DNA of 64,000 nucleotides from Desulfatibacillum alkenivorans DSM 16219 (GCF_900142135.1 NZ_FQZU01000021.1:1-64000), one strand, 5' to 3'. Shown: positions 33,035 to 42,177, numbered from the stretch's first letter. Program-made: numbers and translations. Notes: generated by a model not told the origin, from the letters alone.

Positions 33035-33784
33035 ATGGGACTGGAAAAGGTCAACCTGACGGGACTTCAAGGGAAAACGCCGGATTTCATGAAGCCTGTC
33101 ATCCGCCCTTTTGCACGCTGGATGTTCTTTTTTTGCGCCCGCCTGCTTCGGGAGTGCTATCCGGAACAGGACGCAAGGTTGTGGTCCAACCGGGAGCTGA
33201 AAAAATTTGCCGACCTTTTTTCCGGCGACATCATCAATGTGTCGGGATGGAAGGACGAAGACAAGGAAGGCGGTTTTTACAGCGACTATTTTACGCAAAA
33301 AAGCTCATACACCGTGAGCAACGTGGGCCGCGGCGCCAGAGGCTCGCGGGGCGATTCCCTGGATCTCACCCTGGATCTTGAATCCCCCCTGCCCCCGGAA
33401 CTGCACCAAAAATACGACGTGGCCTTCAATCACACCACCCTGGAGCACGTCTACGATGTGCAAACATCCATCGGCAACATATGCAAGCTGTCCAGGGACA
33501 TCGTCATTGTGGTGGTCCCGTTCCTGCAAATGGTTCATTGGGAGCCCGGATCCTACGGCGATTATTGGAGATTCACCCCCTTTGCCATGGACCAAATGCT
33601 GCAAGAAAATGGATTTCATACACTGTATGCAAGCCATAATGACAATCCGTTGCACGCCGTTTACCTGTTCTATGTCGCTTCCCGCCGGCCGGAAAATTGG
33701 AAGGACCGTTTTCCGCCCCGGACGGAGTTCGACAGGACCAACGCCCCGGGGACGCTGGCTTTTCGGCATATTGTAAAATCATGA
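33035..33784 (+). CDS. Class I SAM-dependent methyltransferase-like protein
   Basis: This 249-residue protein has a poorly conserved glycine motif near the centre, then the VAFNHTTLEHVYD segment and FLQMVHWEPGSYGDYWRFTP. These match post-motif positions of Methyltransf_11-type enzymes that act on small molecules or glycans. The AdoMet-binding loop is not textbook, so catalytic activity is not certain. It lies between a sulfotransferase and a PAP2-phosphatase gene. Confidence 0.6.
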   Translation: MGLEKVNLTGLQGKTPDFMKPVIRPFARWMFFFCARLLRECYPEQDARLWSNRELKKFADLFSGDIINVSGWKDEDKEGGFYSDYFTQKSSYTVSNVGRGARGSRGDSLDLTLDLESPLPPELHQKYDVAFNHTTLEHVYDVQTSIGNICKLSRDIVIVVVPFLQMVHWEPGSYGDYWRFTPFAMDQMLQENGFHTLYASHNDNPLHAVYLFYVASRRPENWKDRFPPRTEFDRTNAPGTLAFRHIVKS

Positions 33785-33847
33785 TCTCCCAACAACCGCT
33801 TCGGCGGTTTAGCCGCGTCAGAATGTGAATGCAGAGGAGCAAGGACC

Positions 33848-34972
33848 ATGCCCGCCGGCCCAATCAGGGCGTTTATCAACCTGAAAATCCTGGCTTTTTT
33901 TTGGCTGACCGCAGCCCTTCTCTCCGTGCTTGCGAACCTGAACGGGGCTCTGGATATTTTCCTGGCCTCCCTGTTTTACACGGAAGGCCAGGGGTGGAGC
34001 GCCGCCGGCGCGGCGCCCTGGACTTGGCTGTATCATTGGGGCCCGATTCCGGGCATTGGCCTGGCCCTGTTTTGTTTCGTCGGGGTGATTGCAGGCTTTT
34101 TCAGCCCGTCCTGGGCCAGGATGCGCAAACCCTTGCTGGCCGTATTTCTTACAATCGTCGTGGGGAGCGGCCTGATAGTCAACGGCGTTTTAAAACCTTA
34201 TTGGGGGCGCCCGCGTCCCAATCAGGCGGCGGAGTTCGGCGGCCTGATGGATTACCGCCCCCCCCTGTCCCCCGGAATTCCCGGCGCGGGACACTCCTTT
34301 CCAAGCGGACATGCCAGCATAGCATTCGCCCTGATGGGATTGATCGCCCTGCGCAAAACCCGCCCTCGAGCGGCGGGGTTAGGCGTGGCGGGGGGCATGG
34401 CCCTGGGCGGACTGGTCGGCCTGGCGCGCATGGTTCAAGGCGACCATTTTTTCTCCGACGTGGTTTGGAGCGGAAACATCATGTTTCTGACCGCAGTGAG
34501 CATGGATTACCTGGTTTCCGCCCCCTCCCTGTTTCGCCGATGGAAAAACATAACACGCTCCAAGGTATGCGTTTTTTGCGCCGCCCTTATCCTGTCGGCC
34601 GCGGCATCGTCGCTTTATTATGTTCTTGTGCACCGGGCCCCGTATTACGAAAGCCACTCTCAAGGCCTGGGCCTGGGCAAACAGCGCGGCCCCGTGTATA
34701 TCCACCTGGATGAACCATACGTGGACGCTCAAGTGATTTTTACCCAGGATGGCAGGCAGGGAGAGCAAGGGCGAGTGCATGTCACCAGTTGGGGATTGGG
34801 AGAAAGAAACGCCGGCGTGGCCTTGAAGGAATACCGGGAAGTGAAGGACGGCGCGCTGCATGTCCGGTGCACCATAGTGCGTTCCGGCCGTTTCGCACGG
34901 CTCGACCATAAGGTGATCCTGGCCCTGCCCCCGGCTATGAAAGGGCAATTCAACATTCATTTTGTGCAATGA
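33848..34972 (+). CDS. PAP2-family membrane phosphatase with C-terminal extension
   Basis: The 374-residue protein has about six membrane helices in its first 240 residues. The three phosphatase motifs are present: KPYWGRPRP, PSGHAS and ARMVQGDHFFSD. All catalytic residues (Lys, Arg, His, Arg, His, Asp) are visible. The fold is that of lipid phosphatases such as LpxE-like lipid A or phosphatidylglycerophosphate phosphatases. About 110 extra residues with predicted strands follow the last helix and are not typical of the family. Substrate unknown. Confidence 0.85.
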   Translation: MPAGPIRAFINLKILAFFWLTAALLSVLANLNGALDIFLASLFYTEGQGWSAAGAAPWTWLYHWGPIPGIGLALFCFVGVIAGFFSPSWARMRKPLLAVFLTIVVGSGLIVNGVLKPYWGRPRPNQAAEFGGLMDYRPPLSPGIPGAGHSFPSGHASIAFALMGLIALRKTRPRAAGLGVAGGMALGGLVGLARMVQGDHFFSDVVWSGNIMFLTAVSMDYLVSAPSLFRRWKNITRSKVCVFCAALILSAAASSLYYVLVHRAPYYESHSQGLGLGKQRGPVYIHLDEPYVDAQVIFTQDGRQGEQGRVHVTSWGLGERNAGVALKEYREVKDGALHVRCTIVRSGRFARLDHKVILALPPAMKGQFNIHFVQ

Positions 34973-35105
34973 ACATGCAGTCCGTCAAGGGGCTTTGAAA
35001 GGCGCTCCCATGCTTATTGTCTCAATTTGGGCGCTCCCCCGGAAACATTTAGCCCGATAAATAGAGCGTCAAGCGCGATTTTGATTATTTTTTTGTAAAA
35101 AATTC

Positions 35106-35135
35106 TTGACATTGTAGGTCTCTTCCGCGTAAAAA
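35106..35135 (+). promoter_or_regulatory. Candidate promoter for porin 1
   Basis: TTGACA at 35106-35111 is a perfect -35 box. TAAAAA at 35130-35135 would be the -10 with an 18-base spacer, a modest match. If used, the porin transcript would have a leader of over 550 bases. Confidence 0.4.
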
Positions 35136-35611
35136 ATCAAACTAATTAATGAAATACGCAGCCTTTTCGCCGCTTCTGCAAAGGACGAAAGGTTTTTCCG
35201 GGCGAATCATTTCAATAAAATCAGACAGTTAAACAACCGGAAAATGGTGCATATTTCAAGCCGATTTTGAGGGATTCGGGGGATTCAGCATTTCAAAATC
35301 CTGATCATGGGGCGCAGCCAAGGCGCTTTGGCAAAGGCCTAATGCAAATCGGCGGACGATCCAATTTTTTCAAGTAAGCCAAAAAACTGTTCGCAGCATC
35401 TCTCATTAAGCGGGAATGAATCCGTCATCTCAGGACGAAAACCCTTTTCCGCGAACCGTGCAGAGATTCAAAAAGCGAGGGTTCGTTAGGATTTTCCGGC
35501 AATCCAAGGGTTGCCGTTAATCAGGCCTTAAACGTATTTTGAGGGATCTTTTTGGGGTCCCGGGAGGGGCAAAGGAGATAACAGGTCAAAATTGGGGGTG
35601 ACATCCCGGTG

Positions 35612-35648
35612 GGCGCTGATTCTGAAGGGGAATCAGCGAAGTAGCGCC
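35612..35648 (+). promoter_or_regulatory. Leader with two mutually exclusive hairpins before porin 1
   Basis: CGCTGATTC (35614-35622) pairs perfectly with GAATCAGCG (35630-35638). Alternatively GGCGCT (35612-35617) pairs with AGCGCC (35643-35648). The two folds share bases and cannot form completely together, as in attenuators. The site is about 60 bases before the porin start. Confidence 0.35.
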
Positions 35649-35706
35649 AGAGAGGAAAAAGAAAAAGAGAAGTTAAAAAAACACCCAACTTTTAGGGGGA
35701 AAACAG

Positions 35707-37239
35707 ATGAAAAAGATTTTTACCATTGCTATGGTTATCGCTCTGGTGGCAGCATTCACCCTGCCCGCCATGGCCGAAACCAAGTTCAGCTTCAAGGGCG
35801 CCTACCGCGTCCGCGGCTTCATGCTCTCCAATCCCAGCCTGCAGGCTGACCAGGCCGCGGTTAAGGCCACCGGCACCTTGGGCAAAGAAACTTACACCGC
35901 ACCTATCCTGGCAACCGGCGAAGGCCCGTCCCAATCATGGATGGACATGCGCTTCCGTATGGAAAGCACCTTCACCGTTTCCGACCGTCTGGCCGTCGTG
36001 ACCCGTTTTGACGCCCTGGACAACAAAAGATACGGCGATCCCGACACTGTGGGCACCAGCGCTAACATCGACTGGGACCGCGCTTACATGGTCGTCAAGA
36101 CTGACTTCGGTAAGTTCCAGGCTGGCCGCATGGCCGGCGGAACCTACGGCAACGTGTTCCTGGACACCGAAACCGAACGCGACCGCGTCCGCTTTGACAC
36201 CATGCTGGACAAATGGGTCATCTCCCTGATCTACGAAAAACAGGTGGAAATCGATGGTGGAACGCTCTGGACCGACTCCGATGCTGACGTCTACTACGCA
36301 GCAGCCACCTACCTGTCCGAAGACCTCCGCGGCGGTCTGCTGGTTGGTTACGGCAACGTAAAGGCTTTCTCCGACCTGAACGGTTTGCAGGCCTATCAGT
36401 ATGCTGTGGCTCCTGGCGTGACCCTCCCGCTGCCCTACGACTCCAGCCTCCTTTTGGCCGATCCTTTTGTGAACGCCAACTTCGGCGACTTCAACGTCTC
36501 CGCTGAAGCTCAAATCCGTTGGGGTAAATACGCGGAATTTGATCGCGACGTTTACCAAAGCGGCATCACCATGATTGACGCTTGGAGAAAAAGTGCTGGT
36601 CTCGGTCCGCAAGGCGATATTGACTATGACGCCTATGCATGGAACCTGGAAGGCTCCTGGGCTTCCGGACCTTTTGGCGCCGAAATCGGCTACGCCTGGG
36701 TCAAGGGTGAAGACGATCCTTACGACGACAAATACGAATCCGTGGGCGGTCTGGGCGATGACTGGGGCAAAGCCTTCATCCTGACCAACACCGACTCCGG
36801 CTTTGAGGCTACCCTGGGCGGCCACGGCGGAGCTGCCGCCGCTGGCGCCACCGCTGGCAACCTGTCCTCCGGCTCCACCGCCGCTCTGAACGGCTGCAAG
36901 ATGTTCTACCTGGGCGGTTCTTACTCCCCTATGGACAACCTGACCATTTCCGCTCTGTTCGCCAACTCCAAGTCCGAATCTCCCGGCTACGTTGGATACA
37001 GCACCACGCTTGGCGCCACTGGCAACGGCGGAGCTCCCCTGCCGAAAGATGCTCGCAACTTTGCTTCCGATCATGGTTCCGAGTATGACTTGACCATCAA
37101 TTGGGACATCTACGACAACCTGAACTACACCTTCATCGCTGCTTTCTTGGACGTGGGCGATTACTGGCAGTTCGGCAACCCCTACAGGGAACTGGAAAAC
37201 ACCTGGTGCTTCTGGCAACAGCTGCAACTCTCCTTCTAA
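35707..37239 (+). CDS. Outer-membrane porin, paralogue 1
   Basis: The 510 residues start with a signal peptide (MKKIFTIAMVIALVAAFTLP, cleavage near AMA-ET). The rest is a strand-rich, aromatic- and Gly-rich beta-barrel of the homotrimeric porin type described in Desulfovibrio-like bacteria, ending in LQLSF, whose final Phe is the usual recognition signal for barrel insertion. It would allow diffusion of small solutes through the outer membrane. It is one of three paralogues in 6 kb; sequence at both ends is strongly conserved while the variable segments fit surface loops. It has its own leader and terminator. Confidence 0.88.
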   Translation: MKKIFTIAMVIALVAAFTLPAMAETKFSFKGAYRVRGFMLSNPSLQADQAAVKATGTLGKETYTAPILATGEGPSQSWMDMRFRMESTFTVSDRLAVVTRFDALDNKRYGDPDTVGTSANIDWDRAYMVVKTDFGKFQAGRMAGGTYGNVFLDTETERDRVRFDTMLDKWVISLIYEKQVEIDGGTLWTDSDADVYYAAATYLSEDLRGGLLVGYGNVKAFSDLNGLQAYQYAVAPGVTLPLPYDSSLLLADPFVNANFGDFNVSAEAQIRWGKYAEFDRDVYQSGITMIDAWRKSAGLGPQGDIDYDAYAWNLEGSWASGPFGAEIGYAWVKGEDDPYDDKYESVGGLGDDWGKAFILTNTDSGFEATLGGHGGAAAAGATAGNLSSGSTAALNGCKMFYLGGSYSPMDNLTISALFANSKSESPGYVGYSTTLGATGNGGAPLPKDARNFASDHGSEYDLTINWDIYDNLNYTFIAAFLDVGDYWQFGNPYRELENTWCFWQQLQLSF

Positions 37240-37281
37240 GATTTTCTTAGCAAGGCGAGCGTAAGCTCCAGGCAGTAATAC

Positions 37282-37316
37282 AAAGCCCCGGGCGCAAGCC
37301 CGGGGCTTTCTTTTTG
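37282..37316 (+). terminator. Intrinsic terminator after porin 1
   Basis: AAAGCCCCGGGC (37282-37293) pairs perfectly with GCCCGGGGCTTT (37298-37309) around a GCAA tetraloop, and TTTTT follows. This is a strong intrinsic terminator. Confidence 0.95.
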
Positions 37317-37607
37317 TTATCAGCGGTTTTTACCCTCCTTTTTTTTCATAACGGCCGTCCCCGCAAGCCAAAGCCGCCGAAACGCTGTTATACTCCTGCT
37401 TTTTCAGTTTGCAGGCCATCCCGTTAAAAAAAATTCAATGGAATTTTTCTTCTTTTGTACAAATAAACAGCCCCACTTTTTATGGATTAAAAATTTCTCA
37501 TCAAAGCAAGGGATTACAGACTGCTTTCCCGGACCTGTTATTAACAAAAAACTCATCCGAACCTAATGAAAAAACAAAAAACAAATTTTCCATCCCTTGG
37601 AATTCCC

Positions 37608-37637
37608 TTGACAGAACCGGCGGCTTAGCTCTAAACA
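37608..37637 (+). promoter_or_regulatory. Candidate promoter for porin 2
   Basis: TTGACA at 37608-37613 is followed at 18 bases by TAAACA (37632-37637). The -35 is perfect and the -10 weak, like the candidate before porin 1. Confidence 0.35.
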
Positions 37638-37821
37638 AGCACCCTAATTCGGCGTCCTCAGGCGCCGAAAACCCTTTAGCCAGGCTGCACGGCCTGAAAA
37701 AAGGAGGAGAATGAGCCGCCAATGGAACGAGGGTTGGCGCCCCAAACCCGATGCGGATTTTAGTCCGTAACGAAGCACCTTGGCGCAGGTTTTTAGGAGG
37801 GCCTGTGCTGCAACGCCCTAT

Positions 37822-37880
37822 CAAGGACTTTGAGGAGAGTCTTGGACGTTGCGAACCAGCGGACTTTGAGGAAGGTTCGC
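37822..37880 (+). promoter_or_regulatory. Two leader hairpins carrying a repeated GGACTTTGAGGA element
   Basis: The 12-mer GGACTTTGAGGA occurs at 37825-37836 and again at 37861-37872. Each copy is enclosed by a stem: 37822-37844 (7 pairs, one bulge), and 37851-37857 with 37874-37880 (GCGAACC/GGTTCGC). GGA motifs in loops are what CsrA/RsmA-type proteins bind. They lie 60-120 bases before the porin 2 start. Confidence 0.35.
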
Positions 37881-37940
37881 GCATTTTTTAAAGGAAAAAG
37901 AACTAAATTTTTAGGAAGAGATTCCTAAGGAGGAAAACGA

Positions 37941-39413
37941 ATGAAAAAGATTTTTACCATTGCTGTGGTTATCGCCCTGGTAGCGGCTTTCACCCTGCCC
38001 GCCATGGCCGAAACCAAGTTCAGCTTCAACGGCGCTTATCGCGTTCGCGGCTTCATGCTGTCCAACCCTTCCCTTCAGGCTGATCAGGCTGCCGTCAAGG
38101 CCACCAGCGTCTCTTCAGCCATCCCGGCGACAGGAGAAGGCGCTTCCCAGTCCTGGATGGATATGCGCTTTCGTATGGAAAGCACCTTCACCGTTTCCGA
38201 CCGTTTGTCCGTGGTGACGCGTTTTGACGCTCTGGACAACAAAAGATACGGCGATCCCGACACGGTGGGCACCACCGACAACATCGACTTTGACCGCGCC
38301 TACATGGTCATCAACGCCGACTTCGGCGTTTTCACCCTGGGCCGTCAGTCTGTCGGTTCTTACGGCAACCTGTTCCTGGACAGTGAAACCGAAGGCGACC
38401 GCGTCCGTTTCGACACTACCATGGATAAGTGGATGTTCTCCGCTATCTATGAAAAGGTGTCTGAAGGCGATGCCAACGCTCCCACGGACGTCATGACTGA
38501 CTCGGACTTCGATTACTACTATGCAGCCGCCACCTACACTGCGGAAGACCTGAGCGCCGGTCTTTTGGCCGGTTACGGCGCCGACAAATCCGGCTCCGAC
38601 ATTCTGGTTTACGTCCCCGCCGCTGGAAACCTGGCATGGGACTCCAATCAGATCATGTTCAACCCCTTTGTGAATGCCGCTTTCGGCGACTTCGGCGTTA
38701 GCGCGGAAGCCGAACTGCTGTTCGGCAAGTACCGGGAATACGACCGGGATGTATACAATGCAAGCGTAAAGCTGGCAGACGCCGCTCGCAAGGCCGCGGG
38801 CCTCGGCCCCCTGCCGGACGTTGACTACGATGCTTACGCATGGAACGTGGAAGGCGCCTGGGCTTCCGGACCTTTCGGCGCCGAGATCGGTTACGCCTGG
38901 GTCAAGGGTGAAGACAACTACTTTGACGACAAGTGGGAATCCGTTGGCGGCGTCGGCGATGACTGGTGCAAAGCCTTCATTCTGACCAACACCGACTCCG
39001 GCTTTGAAGGAAGCCTGGGCGGACACGGCGGAGCCGCCGCAGCCGGCGCCACTGCCGGCAACCTGGCCTCCGGATCCACTGCCGCCGAAAACGGTATGAA
39101 AATGTTCTATCTGGGCGGTTCTTACTCTCCTTTGGCTAACCTGAAGATTTCCGCCCTGTTCGCAAACTCCAAGGCGGAATCCCCGGGTTACGTGGGTTAC
39201 ACCGCCGGCACGCTGCCGGGCAAAGGCCGCAGCTTTGCTTCCGATCATGGTTCCGAGTACGACCTGACCATCAATTGGGACATCTACGACAACCTGAACT
39301 ACACCTTCATCGCTGCTTTCCTGGACGTGGGCGATTACTGGCAGTTCGGCAACCCTTACAGGGAACTGGAAAACACCTGGGCCTTCTGGCAACAGATTCA
39401 ACTCTCCTTCTAA
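37941..39413 (+). CDS. Outer-membrane porin, paralogue 2
   Basis: This 490-residue porin has the same signal peptide as paralogue 1 (one change, Met to Val), the same start of the barrel (ETKFSFNGAYRVRGFMLSNP), and an end almost the same at both protein and DNA level (REYRELENTW-like tail, final IQLSF). The middle third differs and is shortened at two loops. A strong AAGGAGG precedes the ATG. It has its own terminator. Different loops in otherwise conserved barrels suggest different permeability or avoidance of phage or predators, which is inference. Confidence 0.88.
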   Translation: MKKIFTIAVVIALVAAFTLPAMAETKFSFNGAYRVRGFMLSNPSLQADQAAVKATSVSSAIPATGEGASQSWMDMRFRMESTFTVSDRLSVVTRFDALDNKRYGDPDTVGTTDNIDFDRAYMVINADFGVFTLGRQSVGSYGNLFLDSETEGDRVRFDTTMDKWMFSAIYEKVSEGDANAPTDVMTDSDFDYYYAAATYTAEDLSAGLLAGYGADKSGSDILVYVPAAGNLAWDSNQIMFNPFVNAAFGDFGVSAEAELLFGKYREYDRDVYNASVKLADAARKAAGLGPLPDVDYDAYAWNVEGAWASGPFGAEIGYAWVKGEDNYFDDKWESVGGVGDDWCKAFILTNTDSGFEGSLGGHGGAAAAGATAGNLASGSTAAENGMKMFYLGGSYSPLANLKISALFANSKAESPGYVGYTAGTLPGKGRSFASDHGSEYDLTINWDIYDNLNYTFIAAFLDVGDYWQFGNPYRELENTWAFWQQIQLSF

Positions 39414-39454
39414 GACCTTCTTAGCAAGGGAAACCTAGGTTCCAGTAAAATACC

Positions 39455-39491
39455 GGCCCCAGCCGCCCTTGCGGTTGGGGCCTTTTTTTTA
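39455..39491 (+). terminator. Intrinsic terminator after porin 2
   Basis: GGCCCCAGCCGC (39455-39466) pairs with GCGGTTGGGGCC (39471-39482), with one G-T pair and loop CCTT, followed by nine T. Confidence 0.95.
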
Positions 39492-39640
39492 GTTTTTCCT
39501 GCTAACCCTCCGGCCTAACGGCTTTTTCCATCCTCTAAGCCAATACTTTCTGCAACTAATACCGAGTTTGTCATTTGGGGAATTTGCTCATTCGTTCTCC
39601 GGGCTTTGGATCCACGCCCAGGCGCTATTCAGGAAAGACG

Positions 39641-39890
39641 CTGGATCCCCGTTTCCGGGGTTGCGTCACGATGATTGCAAAAACAACCGCAATCATCCCC
39701 GCCGCCCCCCCTCCACGGGGATGACGGAGCGCGACGGCCATGCCTGGCAACGCGGAGGCGAAACCGCCCTCGGCATCCTCATAAAAGGGCTTCAAGCGCC
39801 CTTTGCACTTTCGCTTCCCGCAAACAATCGTCATCCCGGCAAGGGCGATCCTGCTTGTCCTGATCGCCCGCAAGCCGGGATCCAGCGTCT
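39641..39890 (+). repeat. Composite intergenic repeat, block A
   Basis: Two repeat units: a first at 39641-39733 (CTGGATCCCCGTTTCCGGGG start; contains GTCACGATGATTGCA), and a second, in reverse orientation, at 39829-39888. Block B at 41890-42094 has the same two units in mirror order and orientation. The sequence between the units is not conserved. Confidence 0.85.
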
Positions 39891-40302
39891 TTTAGATTTG
39901 TTTCCGGAATATTTCACCTTTTTTAACGCAACTAGGTATAAATGGCGCTTTATTCAAAAAACGGACCTCTGCTTTCCGCCCCCTCAAAAAGCTCTTCGCC
40001 TCAATAGAGGCGCCTAGCAAATGTCTTACGTTCTTTTAATTTGCTTTTTTAAAATTTTTTACTTCCTTCTGAAACCATAAGTAATTCTTCCCTTCCCTAT
40101 GGAACTAACCATTTCCTAACCAAACCAACCGTTTGTTAGCGCAAGGTTATTATACGGTTAATTCACGCCGGTTGCAGCCCGCCTCCGTTGACAGGCCCCG
40201 CCGCTCCCCATAAACAGGCGCCAGACCGGGCTTTGCCCAACTGTTTGTACAGTCAGTAAATTTTGGACCGACATTTTGCAGTTTTCTTGAGGAGGAAAAC
40301 AG

Positions 40303-41781
40303 ATGAAAAAGATTTTCACCATTGCCATGGTGATCACGCTGGTTGCGGCTTTGACGCTTCCAGCCATGGCCGAAACCAAGTTCAGCTTTAAAGGCGCGTA
40401 CAGGGTGCGCGGCTTCATGCTTTCCAACCCCAGCCTCCAGGCCGACCAAGCTAAGGTCAAGGCAACCGGCGCGGCTGGCAAAGCCAGCGAAACCCTGGCC
40501 ATCGCCGCGGAAGGCGAAGGCCCTTCCCAATCTTACCTGGACATGCGTTTTCGCATGCAGAGCAAATTCACCGTTTCCGATCGTCTGGCCGTCGTGACCC
40601 GTTTTGACGCCCTGGACGGCAAAAAATACGGCGAAGGCGACACTGTGGGCACCAAGCGTAACATCGACTGGGACCGCGCTTACATGGTCATCAAAGCCGA
40701 CTTCGGAACCTTTCAAATCGGCCGCATGGAAGGCGAAGCCTACGGAAACGACTTCCTGGATTCCGGCACGGAACGCGACCGCATTGCGTTTGACGCCAAA
40801 ATGGACAAATGGACCCTTAGCCTGATCTACGAAAAGCAGGATGAAGGGGACGCCGGTACAGTCCTGACCGATGCGGACTTTGACGTCTACTATGCCGGGG
40901 CCGCCTACAAGAGCGAAGACCTGACCGGCGGCGTGCTGTTCGGCTATGCCTTTGACAAAACCGATTCCGATATTCTTGCCTACGTCCCCGCCGCAGGCAA
41001 CCTGGGATGGGACTCCACCCGCTTTGACATCAACCCCTTCATCGACGCTTCTTTCGGCGACTTTGGGGTTAATGCTGAAGCCCTGCTTCGTTTTGGAAAA
41101 TATCAGGAATACGATCGCGACGTTTACAATGACAGCATCAAGCTGGCTGACGCCGCCCGCAAAGGCATGGGCCTCGGCCCCCTGCCGGACGTCGACTACG
41201 ACGCCTACGCATGGAACATCGAGGGAACCTGGGCTTCCGGGCCTTTCTCCGCCGAACTCGGCTACGTCTGGGTCAAGGGCGAAGACGATCCTTATGACGA
41301 CAAATACGAGTCCGTGGGCGGCGTGGGCGCTGACTGGGGCAAAGTGTTCATCCTGACCAACACCGACTCCGGTTTTGAAGGAACCCTGGGCGGACACTCC
41401 GGAGCGGCAGCCGCCGGCGCCACCGAAGGCAACCTGGGCGAAGAAGGCAGCTCCGCTGCCACGAACGGCTGCAAAATGTTCTACATCGGCGGTTCTTACG
41501 CACCCCTGGACAACGTGAAAATCAAAGGTTTGATCGCCAACTCCAAGTCGGAGTCTCCGGGTTATGTGGACCTGGGCGGACTGCCTGCCGACAGCCGCAA
41601 TTTTGCTTCCGATCACGGCACCGAGTACGACCTGACCGTGGATTGGGACATCTATGACAACCTGAGCTACACCGCCATCCTGGCTTACCTGGACGCCGGC
41701 GATTATTGGCAGTACGGCAACCCCTACAGGGAACTGGAAAACACCTGGTGCTTCTGGCAACAGCTCAAGCTGTCCTTCTAA
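40303..41781 (+). CDS. Outer-membrane porin, paralogue 3
   Basis: This 492-residue porin has a signal peptide ending near AMA-ET, a barrel start almost like the other two (SFKGAYRVRGFMLSNPSLQ) and a final KLSF. It is the most divergent of the three, particularly in the segments around residues 155-220 and 370-420. A GAGGAGG ribosome binding site precedes it. Unlike the others it is bracketed by a mirror-image pair of repeats at 39641-39890 and 41890-42094. It has its own terminator. Confidence 0.88.
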   Translation: MKKIFTIAMVITLVAALTLPAMAETKFSFKGAYRVRGFMLSNPSLQADQAKVKATGAAGKASETLAIAAEGEGPSQSYLDMRFRMQSKFTVSDRLAVVTRFDALDGKKYGEGDTVGTKRNIDWDRAYMVIKADFGTFQIGRMEGEAYGNDFLDSGTERDRIAFDAKMDKWTLSLIYEKQDEGDAGTVLTDADFDVYYAGAAYKSEDLTGGVLFGYAFDKTDSDILAYVPAAGNLGWDSTRFDINPFIDASFGDFGVNAEALLRFGKYQEYDRDVYNDSIKLADAARKGMGLGPLPDVDYDAYAWNIEGTWASGPFSAELGYVWVKGEDDPYDDKYESVGGVGADWGKVFILTNTDSGFEGTLGGHSGAAAAGATEGNLGEEGSSAATNGCKMFYIGGSYAPLDNVKIKGLIANSKSESPGYVDLGGLPADSRNFASDHGTEYDLTVDWDIYDNLSYTAILAYLDAGDYWQYGNPYRELENTWCFWQQLKLSF

Positions 41782-41816
41782 GGCGCGTGTAAAAAGATAA
41801 GGCCCGGTTACAAATC

Positions 41817-41853
41817 AGCCCCGGACGCATTGTGCGTCCGGGGCTTTTTTTTT
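41817..41853 (+). terminator. Intrinsic terminator after porin 3
   Basis: AGCCCCGGACGCA (41817-41829) pairs perfectly with TGCGTCCGGGGCT (41833-41845) around TTG, followed by a run of nine T. Confidence 0.96.
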
Positions 41854-41889
41854 AAAGACGAAGCCCCATTAATCCGTGAGAGAACAACA

Positions 41890-42094
41890 CTGGATCCCCG
41901 CTTGCAGGCGATCTTAAAAAACGGATCGCCCTTGCGGGGATGACGGTCTCCCAGGTTTAACGCAATTTTGCAGGGCGCTGGAGATTTTAGGAAACCGGCA
42001 GCCATCCGTCTCCGTCATCCCCGTGAAGGGATGCGGCGGGATGATTGCGGCGGTTTGCAATCATCGTGACGCAATCCCGGAAACGGGGACCCAG
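41890..42094 (-). repeat. Composite intergenic repeat, block B (mirror of block A)
   Basis: The complement of this stretch follows block A: CCCCGTTTCCGGG, GTTGCGTCACGATGATTGCA-like, then CACGGGGATGACGGAG, a diverged middle, and the GCAAGGGCGATCC / GATCGCC(T/C)GCAAG hairpin unit. The second unit alone is found again at 62822. Confidence 0.85.
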
Positions 42095-42177
42095 AGTCCT
42101 TTTGGAATGCCATTGGGCAAAATTTTGAAAACCTGATAAATGAATGGGCAAATTATTTGAAGAAACGCGCCTTGGCG

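Larger units (their letters stand above)
34973..35706. other. Long leader and intergenic region before porin 1
   Basis: This 734-base stretch contains no convincing gene. It holds a candidate promoter (35106-35135) and the structured leader at 35612-35648. The ribosome binding site of porin 1 is GGGGGAAAACAG directly before 35707. The intervening sequence is AT-rich and without clear repeats. Confidence 0.6.
37240..37940. other. Intergenic region between porins 1 and 2
   Basis: This 701-base gap begins with the terminator of porin 1 (37282-37316). Then come a TTGACA box at 37608, and the leader hairpins with a repeated 12-mer at 37825-37880. No coding sequence is convincing. Confidence 0.6.
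39414..40302. other. Intergenic region between porins 2 and 3, containing repeat block A
   Basis: This 889-base gap starts with the terminator of porin 2. It then carries the composite repeat at 39641-39890, and an AT-rich region before porin 3. The start of porin 3 is preceded by GAGGAGGAAAACAG. I see no gene here. Confidence 0.6.
41782..42177. other. Convergent gap between porin 3 and nth, containing repeat block B
   Basis: The 396 bases hold the terminator of porin 3 (41817-41853) and repeat block B (41890-42094). The remainder is AT-rich and carries no gene. Confidence 0.6.

Noticed and set aside
35592-35849. Possible 85-codon frame at the porin 1 start
   Set aside because: It overlaps the signal peptide of porin 1 in another frame and follows the structured leader.
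37409-37714. Possible small gene of 101 codons between porins 1 and 2
   Set aside because: No ribosome binding site, mixed composition, and the region contains the candidate promoter of porin 2.
39568-40017. Possible 149-codon gene upstream of porin 3
   Set aside because: Most of it is repeat block A; the translated repeats are Pro/Arg-rich and not protein-like.
35935-41760. Very long leftward frames of 428-536 codons opposite the three porins
   Set aside because: They mirror the porin codon pattern, have no plausible starts or domains, and the plus-strand porins have signal peptides, ribosome binding sites and terminators.
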